Source: a virus. From it: DNA of 24,502 nucleotides. Within the stretch, counting starts at the first letter, position 1; each line of letters opens with the position of its first letter. The translations under genes were made by a program, and so were the position numbers. The stretch is taken from the IMG/VR virus record IMGVR_UViG_3300034111_000733, positions 1 through 24,502 of that record, one strand, 5' to 3'. The notes below the pieces were generated by a model. It ran no database searches and was not told the origin of the DNA. It saw only the letters and a program-made list of their open reading frames with translations. This document shows, piece after piece, positions 21,420 to 24,502 of this stretch.

Positions 21420-21842
21420 CTAGCGTCTCAGGTCACGCTTCCCTCGGTCAGCCAGCCATTTACGGCTGTTAGGGTGAGCCCAACCGAGACTTGGATCATT
21501 CACCATTGATTCAACCTTTAAGGCATATTTCGTGGATATGCCCTTTAAGGCATATTTGGAGTTAGGGCCGTGCCGCCAGATGTTGGCCCGGGTTTGAGGG
21601 GTGTCGGGCAGCCGGTGCCGCGCCACCCACCTGTCCGTGTAGAGCTGAAACAAACGGAAAGACCCGTCGAGCGAGGATCGGTCCTTTAAGGAGGCTTGGT
21701 GGCCCCAGTTTTGAATGTCCTTAACTACGGCAGGCTGGATTTGGGCCGGGCCTACGGCGGAGCCATTGCGGGCGTTCAGGTCGCCGCTGGATTCCATCTG
21801 AACAATTGCGAGGAATAGGATCAGGAGTTGGGATTCGGTCAT
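21420..21842 (-). CDS. SLT-type lytic transglycosylase / endolysin-like (140 aa)
   Basis: From ATG 21842, LLILFLAIVQMESSGDLNAR holds the catalytic Glu at 17 in the M-E-S-S-G line, followed by GPAQIQP at 31-37, FRLFQLYTDRW and the late motif RANIWRHGP. This is the lysozyme-like transglycosylase fold, which cuts the glycan strand of peptidoglycan. There is no signal peptide, so release would need a holin. The frame stays open to TTG 21935 and would add 31 residues made mostly of a hexapeptide repeat. Two further copies (SLKDRS; KYALKGIST with KYALKVES) interrupt the body between conserved motifs. The start is therefore uncertain. Confidence 0.7.
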   Translation of the reverse strand: MTESQLLILFLAIVQMESSGDLNARNGSAVGPAQIQPAVVKDIQNWGHQASLKDRSSLDGSFRLFQLYTDRWVARHRLPDTPQTRANIWRHGPNSKYALKGISTKYALKVESMVNDPSLGWAHPNSRKWLADRGKRDLRR

Positions 21843-21851
21843 AAATGCGGG

Positions 21852-21908
21852 GGATTCACCCTTTAAGGCGGATTTGCGCTTTAAGGGGGATTTGTCCTTT
21901 AAGGAGCT
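21852..21908 (-). repeat. Three tandem 18-bp TTAAAG units, related copies nearby
   Basis: Read on the minus strand, each unit is xCC TTA AAG nnn nAA TCC, coding S-(S/P/A)-L-K-x-(K/E). Single copies lie at 21683-21691 and as a 27-bp-spaced pair at 21515-21530 and 21542-21557 (both plus-strand cctttaaggcatattt) inside the transglycosylase gene. The Leu and Lys codons are always TTA and AAG, while neighbouring codons vary. Confidence 0.8.
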
Positions 21909-21954
21909 TTTCCCCAATAGGCGCTCGCCCGGCAAGCCTCTTCCCGGCGCACGG

Positions 21955-21976
21955 GTACGTACAGGGCACTACGTAG
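21955..21976. promoter_or_regulatory. Paired TACGTA palindromes, operator-like
   Basis: Two perfect 8-bp palindromes, gtacgtac (21955-21962) and ctacgtag (21969-21976), are separated by 6 bp. They lie upstream of the transglycosylase gene in a stretch without genes. A related TACGTA/ACGTAT inverted repeat lies upstream of the last minus-strand unit at 24480-24497. Confidence 0.45.
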
Positions 21977-22165
21977 GGGAAAGACCCTAGGCGTGCACTG
22001 GGGAATGTTGCCCAGTTCCGGAAATCGCCAGAAAGGGCCTTTGCTTGCGTTTCTAGCCACTTTGATGCGCTGGGGCTATGGTGACACTCCCCGCGTTCCT
22101 AGGGCCCCGCAAAACGCAAGGAAACGCGCAAGGGAATGCGAGGATCGCCGCAAATAGGCGCGGAA
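21977..22165. other. Gene-free stretch upstream of the transglycosylase unit
   Basis: I find no convincing gene on either strand here. It should hold the promoter of the 21842-to-11596 unit, but no clear -35/-10 pair is visible. It contains the first CCCCGCAA word (22105-22112) and several CGCAAGG words shared with the following block. Confidence 0.4.
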
Positions 22166-22191
22166 AAGCCGCCCCGGTAAAAGGGCGGCTT
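22166..22191 (-). terminator. Intrinsic terminator of the accessory minus-strand unit
   Basis: A perfect 9-bp stem (AAGCCGCCC / GGGCGGCTT) with an 8-base loop is followed on the minus strand by a run giving UUUUCC. It stands 17 bases after the stop of the last gene, 22209-22457. There is no T-run on the plus side, so it works for the minus strand only. Confidence 0.85.
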
Positions 22192-22208
22192 GAAGAACGA
22201 GGCTTGGA

Positions 22209-22457
22209 TTAGCCGCGCAAGGTAACCGTCAAGTGCACGTTGCGTCCTGTAGTTTCGCCGGCCCCGGTACGGTAGCCGACAAACGCTTGCCACTCTGCAA
22301 CGCGACCGTCAAACGATTGGCCGTTGCAATTTAGTAGACGTACATAGGCCCAACGTCCGAATAGCGTCCGAGCCTCGCGCAGGGCGAAAACCTCGGCAGC
22401 GTCGCGCATCGACTCGGCATTTACCGGACGGCGTCCGGCTGTAGTGTATTTATGCAT
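22209..22457 (-). CDS. Accessory protein, KYTTAGRR type (82 aa)
   Basis: The start MHKYTTAGRRPVNAESMRDA, then AEVFALREARTLFGRWAYV, then AFVGYRTGAGETTGRNVHLT resembles small proteins I recall from plasmid and phage accessory clusters (GRR-NAESM-AAE, EAFIGY, TTGRNV). The function is unknown. ATG 22457 has no Shine-Dalgarno but an A-rich leader (CTAATAAAACA). It is the last gene before the terminator at 22166-22191. Confidence 0.7.
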   Translation of the reverse strand: MHKYTTAGRRPVNAESMRDAAEVFALREARTLFGRWAYVRLLNCNGQSFDGRVAEWQAFVGYRTGAGETTGRNVHLTVTLRG

Positions 22458-22476
22458 TGTTTTATTAGTTAATTGT

Positions 22477-22569
22477 TTACCCTAACAAGGCGAGCCCCGC
22501 CCCGTAAAGCAGGAAGCCCGCGCAAACGAGTAGCCAAAGGGCCGTCGCGAGGAAATCGCCTTTTTTCAT
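22477..22569 (-). CDS. Tiny single-span membrane protein (30 aa)
   Basis: MKKGDFLATALWLLVCAGFL followed by LYGAGLALLG is almost entirely one transmembrane helix behind a short basic start. ATG 22569 overlaps the stop of the preceding gene (ATGA), which supports real translation despite the length. No family known to me. Such peptides may modulate membrane proteins of the host. Confidence 0.6.
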   Translation of the reverse strand: MKKGDFLATALWLLVCAGFLLYGAGLALLG

Positions 22570-22895
22570 CGGCGGACCCCCCCAGCGACAAAGTAGGCGT
22601 GGCGAAGAAACCATCGGGCCCTTTCGTGATCCCCGAAACGCCTCCAAGCACGCAAGGCGTCGGCAAGTAGCTTACGGGCCCGCGGCCCGCCTCCGTGGCG
22701 TACCAAGGCCCCGCAAGCCTCGCTTTCTAAGGCTTTGCACATATCTCGGGGAAGAGTAAGGCAACGGGCCCGGTAGCTTTGGGCCTCGGCTTCGCTCGAA
22801 AACGTAGCAAGCGGCCGAACCCCAAAGGTTCGCTGCCCTTGCCAGACTCCGAAAACGCAAGGCGCGTTTTCCCGGTAAATTGCGGCGATTTTCAC
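22566..22895 (-). CDS. Hypothetical accessory protein (109 aa)
   Basis: I take GTG 22895, which overlaps the previous stop as GTGA, since upstream sequence in frame is Arg-rich shadow coding. The product starts MKIAAIYRENAPCVFGVWQG, then VRPLATFSSEAEAQSYRARC, and ends in basic helices (RARKLLADALRAWRRFGDHERAR). The middle may be a small beta-alpha fold. No motif recognised. Its stop couples to the membrane peptide gene. Confidence 0.65.
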   Translation of the reverse strand: MKIAAIYRENAPCVFGVWQGQRTFGVRPLATFSSEAEAQSYRARCLTLPRDMCKALESEACGALVRHGGGPRARKLLADALRAWRRFGDHERARWFLRHAYFVAGGVRR

Positions 22896-23398
22896 GGGAT
22901 GAGGACAAAAGTAAATTCCGCCACGTCTCCCCGCAATCCGCCAGAGTCTGGCTTGCCAAAAAAGGACTCCCCGCAATCGTGAAAAGTCCAAAGGCTCAAA
23001 CCCTCGGCTTTCAGGAACGCTTCGACTTCCTCGCCTTCGCCGTCCTCGCTTTCGTCGCCGTTTGCTAAGTAGCACGCCCAACTTGCGGGGAGAGTGTACC
23101 GGCGGAGCGTATCGCTTTCTGGTTCGCGGAATAAGCCATTATCGGCAATTTCCCAACCCGGAGGAACGGCGAACAAATCGCCTTCCTCGCTTTGGTGCAG
23201 CGAGTAGCAAGTCCCCGCAACCGTGATTTCGCCAAAGCGCAAGGCTTCCTCCCAAGCCTCCCAATAGGATTCGTGATCCGGCCCGGCGCGAAGGATTGCC
23301 AAGTCCTCCGCAGGGATCCCCGCAATCCCGCCGTAAGCGGCAAACCGTTGGGGAACGTAAATTCCCCGCAACCCGTTAAGCAAAAGAAAGGGTTTCAT
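22892..23398 (-). CDS. Acidic accessory protein with LPASW...NGD...GDV domain (168 aa)
   Basis: The N-terminal half starts MKPFLLLNGLRGIYVPQRFA and includes PDHESYWEAWEEAL. The C-terminal half, about residues 100-168, has LPASWACYLANGDESED, then EVEAFLKAEGL and CGESFF, then GDVAEFTFVL. I recognise that order (LPxxWxxxLxNGD, acidic stretch, C, F, GDVxxxTF) from small proteins of plasmid and phage accessory clusters, of unknown role. The protein is strongly acidic, which would suit a DNA-mimic or partner-binding role, but that is speculation. ATG 23398 has no Shine-Dalgarno. Confidence 0.7.
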   Translation of the reverse strand: MKPFLLLNGLRGIYVPQRFAAYGGIAGIPAEDLAILRAGPDHESYWEAWEEALRFGEITVAGTCYSLHQSEEGDLFAVPPGWEIADNGLFREPESDTLRRYTLPASWACYLANGDESEDGEGEEVEAFLKAEGLSLWTFHDCGESFFGKPDSGGLRGDVAEFTFVLIP

Positions 23399-23407
23399 CG
23401 GTAGGGA

Positions 23408-23845
23408 TTAGGCAAACCAACGCTTCGCGAGGCCCCGCCCAAAGGTACGAAAGGCAGCTTGCCTTAGCTGCGCCGCGCTTAGGTTAACCCCGGACGCCCA
23501 ATAGCGCCAAAGGACGGAGGCAAGGGCAGAACAAACCGCCGCCCGATACTCCGTGGCGAAGTATTGCCCCGCCGTGTAATTCAGGGCCCCGCCTTCATAC
23601 GACAAGCGACCGCCCCCCGTCAAAGGACGCGCAAGGCTTTCAGCGTCAATCCCCGAGGCTTCAACGTACGCCAGCAAAGCTCGCGCATCTCGCCCTTGCT
23701 GCCCAATAAGGCGACGGTCCGCTTGCAAGGCGCGCCAGCCGTCCAAGTCTGCACGGCCCGGAGAGACGTAATTGTTTACGTCAATGCCGGAACGCTGCGC
23801 CACAAAGGCGCGCAAATCACTAATAATGTCTTCTTTGGTCTTCAT
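23408..23845 (-). CDS. Conserved accessory protein, RAFVAQRSGID type (145 aa)
   Basis: The line IISDLRAFVAQRSGIDVNNY, then YTAGQYFATEYRAAVCSALAS, then FRTFGRGLAKRWFA agrees with a family I recall from plasmids and phages (LR-F-xQRPG-x-x-x-NY ... L-Y-TGQY-x-TEYRxA--xVLAS-LW ... FGRGx-RRWF). The function is unknown. The fold looks all-helical. ATG 23845 follows an A-rich leader (AACAAAACTAGA). It is often found in host-range or anti-defence regions, so an early host-takeover role is a fair guess. Confidence 0.75.
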   Translation of the reverse strand: MKTKEDIISDLRAFVAQRSGIDVNNYVSPGRADLDGWRALQADRRLIGQQGRDARALLAYVEASGIDAESLARPLTGGGRLSYEGGALNYTAGQYFATEYRAAVCSALASVLWRYWASGVNLSAAQLRQAAFRTFGRGLAKRWFA

Positions 23846-23862
23846 TCTAGTTTTGTTTATGG

Positions 23863-24102
23863 TTAACTAACAAAGGGTTGAAAGTCGCTTGCGTAGGCTT
23901 CGAAGGCTTCCGCAGTCCATTCGGAAAAGGTTAGGTCCGAAAGCTTGGCGCACGTAACGGGCCATCCAACTTGCTTTGTTTCGTCATCGGCCCGGCAGAA
24001 AATCGCCAAGGCTTGGCTTCGTATATGGCAAACGGTCAAAGGCAACCCTGCATCACGCAAGGCGCGATTAATGGCACGTAGTGTGCGGCGCTTTTGTTTC
24101 AT
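23863..24102 (-). CDS. Small hypothetical protein (79 aa)
   Basis: From ATG 24102 it reads MKQKRRTLRAINRALRDAGL, then ALAIFCRADDETKQVGW, then FSEWTAEAFEAYASDF. A basic helix comes first, then an acidic, aromatic C-terminal half. The upstream in-frame extension looks non-coding. The leader (AACAAGACAAGCGAACGA) is A-rich. It ends 17 bases before the next ATG. No family recognised. Confidence 0.6.
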   Translation of the reverse strand: MKQKRRTLRAINRALRDAGLPLTVCHIRSQALAIFCRADDETKQVGWPVTCAKLSDLTFSEWTAEAFEAYASDFQPFVS

Positions 24103-24133
24103 TCGTTCGCTTGTCTTGTTGACTAACAAATGC

Positions 24134-24229
24134 TTAGAACGCATAGGCAAGGCCCAAGCCGAGCCCCGCAATCAAAAGGACATAAAGCAGGACATCGGCA
24201 AGGGTGAGGTGTTCGGATTCGTGTTTCAT
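24134..24229 (-). CDS. Tiny single-span membrane protein (31 aa)
   Basis: MKHESEHLTLADVLLYVLLI followed by AGLGLGLAYAF: a charged N-terminal dozen residues and then one glycine-rich transmembrane helix to the end. ATG 24229 overlaps the preceding stop (ATGA). Together with the peptide at 22477-22569 it forms a pair of single-span miniproteins in one unit, each coupled to the soluble protein encoded before it. Confidence 0.6.
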   Translation of the reverse strand: MKHESEHLTLADVLLYVLLIAGLGLGLAYAF

Positions 24230-24408
24230 TCTTCGCCCTCCACTTCCTCGGTTTCCTCCACTTGCGGCCGTGAAGCTTCAAAGGCGAGCCGCGCAAGGCG
24301 CTCGCGCTCCCGCTTGGATTCAAGCCGAGACTCGTCAGCCGGAGTCCAAGGCGTTTGCCGTGACTTAGCCTCGGCGAAAGCCTCGGCGAGTGTTACTTTG
24401 GTTTGCAT
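24226..24408 (-). CDS. Charged helical protein, first gene of the accessory unit (60 aa)
   Basis: From ATG 24408 the product is MQTKVTLAEAFAEAKSRQTP, then WTPADESRLESKRERERLAR and an acidic end (VEETEEVEGEE). It is all-helical, with a basic middle and an acidic tail. The start follows the A-rich leader GAAACAAAACAAAGAA, with a promoter-like element further upstream. Frame sequence before it is excluded because it covers that promoter. No family recognised. Confidence 0.6.
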   Translation of the reverse strand: MQTKVTLAEAFAEAKSRQTPWTPADESRLESKRERERLARLAFEASRPQVEETEEVEGEE

Positions 24409-24450
24409 TTCTTTGTTTTGTTTCGGCTCGGGTATCCCAAGCGCGCCGAG

Positions 24451-24480
24451 AAGATAACAGAAGCGAGCGCGGAAACGCAA
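24451..24480 (-). promoter_or_regulatory. Sigma-70-like promoter of the accessory unit
   Basis: On the minus strand TTGCGT (24480-24475) and TATCTT (24456-24451) are spaced by 18 bp, with TG one base before the -10 (extended -10). The start codon of the first gene is 42 bases downstream. The match is moderate, and host consensus is unknown. Confidence 0.45.
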
Positions 24481-24497
24481 TACGTAGAAACACGTAT
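24480..24497. promoter_or_regulatory. Inverted repeat next to the promoter, operator-like
   Basis: The 18-mer atacgtagaaacacgtat has perfect 6-bp arms (ATACGT / ACGTAT) around a 6-base centre. It abuts the -35 element of the promoter at 24451-24480. It shares TACGTA with the palindromes at 21955-21976. Confidence 0.5.
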
Positions 24498-24502
24498 TTG
24501 AA

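Noticed and set aside
21398-21430. Terminator after the transglycosylase gene at the T6 run
   Set aside because: The nearest stem (AGCGT/ACGCT) is only 5 bp and stands 13 bases before the T-run.

Overview
The window is part of a tailed double-stranded DNA phage genome, most likely a short-tailed phage with T7/P22-type tail and ejection proteins. It shows a tail and ejection module, a lysis cassette, and a replication and recombination module that includes a phage-encoded DnaB helicase and an ERF annealing protein. Portal, capsid and terminase genes are not present and must lie outside the window. Two things hint at a host in or near Verrucomicrobiota. One gene encodes an Ig-like domain with the WQWLKNGVAIAGAT...DSGTY wording common in that phylum. 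Many genes also start behind A-rich leaders with no Shine-Dalgarno sequence. This host guess is inference.

Layout. Positions 1-11621 are all on the plus strand and tightly packed: the end of a glycine-rich fibre protein; a cluster of small genes (a secreted Ig-like protein, a lysis lipoprotein nested in another frame, a holin-like protein and three small basic proteins); a second glycine-rich fibre protein; a large beta-rich tail nozzle protein; a fibre-like protein; and three large Gln/Ala-rich proteins that resemble internal virion (ejection) proteins. From 11596 to 21842 the genes are on the minus strand. In transcription order they are: an SLT-type transglycosylase; a structured leader; a winged-helix replication initiator that carries an origin-like repeat array; an HNH protein; a DUF6378-like protein; a run of small coiled-coil proteins; DnaB helicase; ERF annealing protein; a small possible ssDNA-binding protein; a RecB/Cas4-like exonuclease; several small nucleases (two HNH, one PD-(D/E)XK); a SWIM zinc-finger protein; and a metallophosphoesterase. 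A separate minus-strand unit, 24408 to 22209, ends at a clear intrinsic terminator. It encodes small accessory proteins, probably early or host-takeover functions, and has different word usage from the rest.

How it works together. Initiator, helicase, ERF, exonuclease and HNH/PD-(D/E)XK nucleases form a replication-recombination set. The plus-strand block builds the tail and delivers DNA. Lysis functions are split: holin-like and lipoprotein genes sit among the tail genes, while the muramidase-like enzyme leads the minus-strand block.

Most interesting signals: an origin-like array (two exact 16-bp repeats flanking a 79% AT segment) inside the initiator gene; an intrinsic terminator just before that gene whose loop is perfectly complementary to an upstream hairpin loop; a short TTAAAG-centred cassette repeated in and around the transglycosylase gene; and strong over-representation of the octamer CCCCGCAA in the last 2.4 kb, in all three reading frames and between genes.
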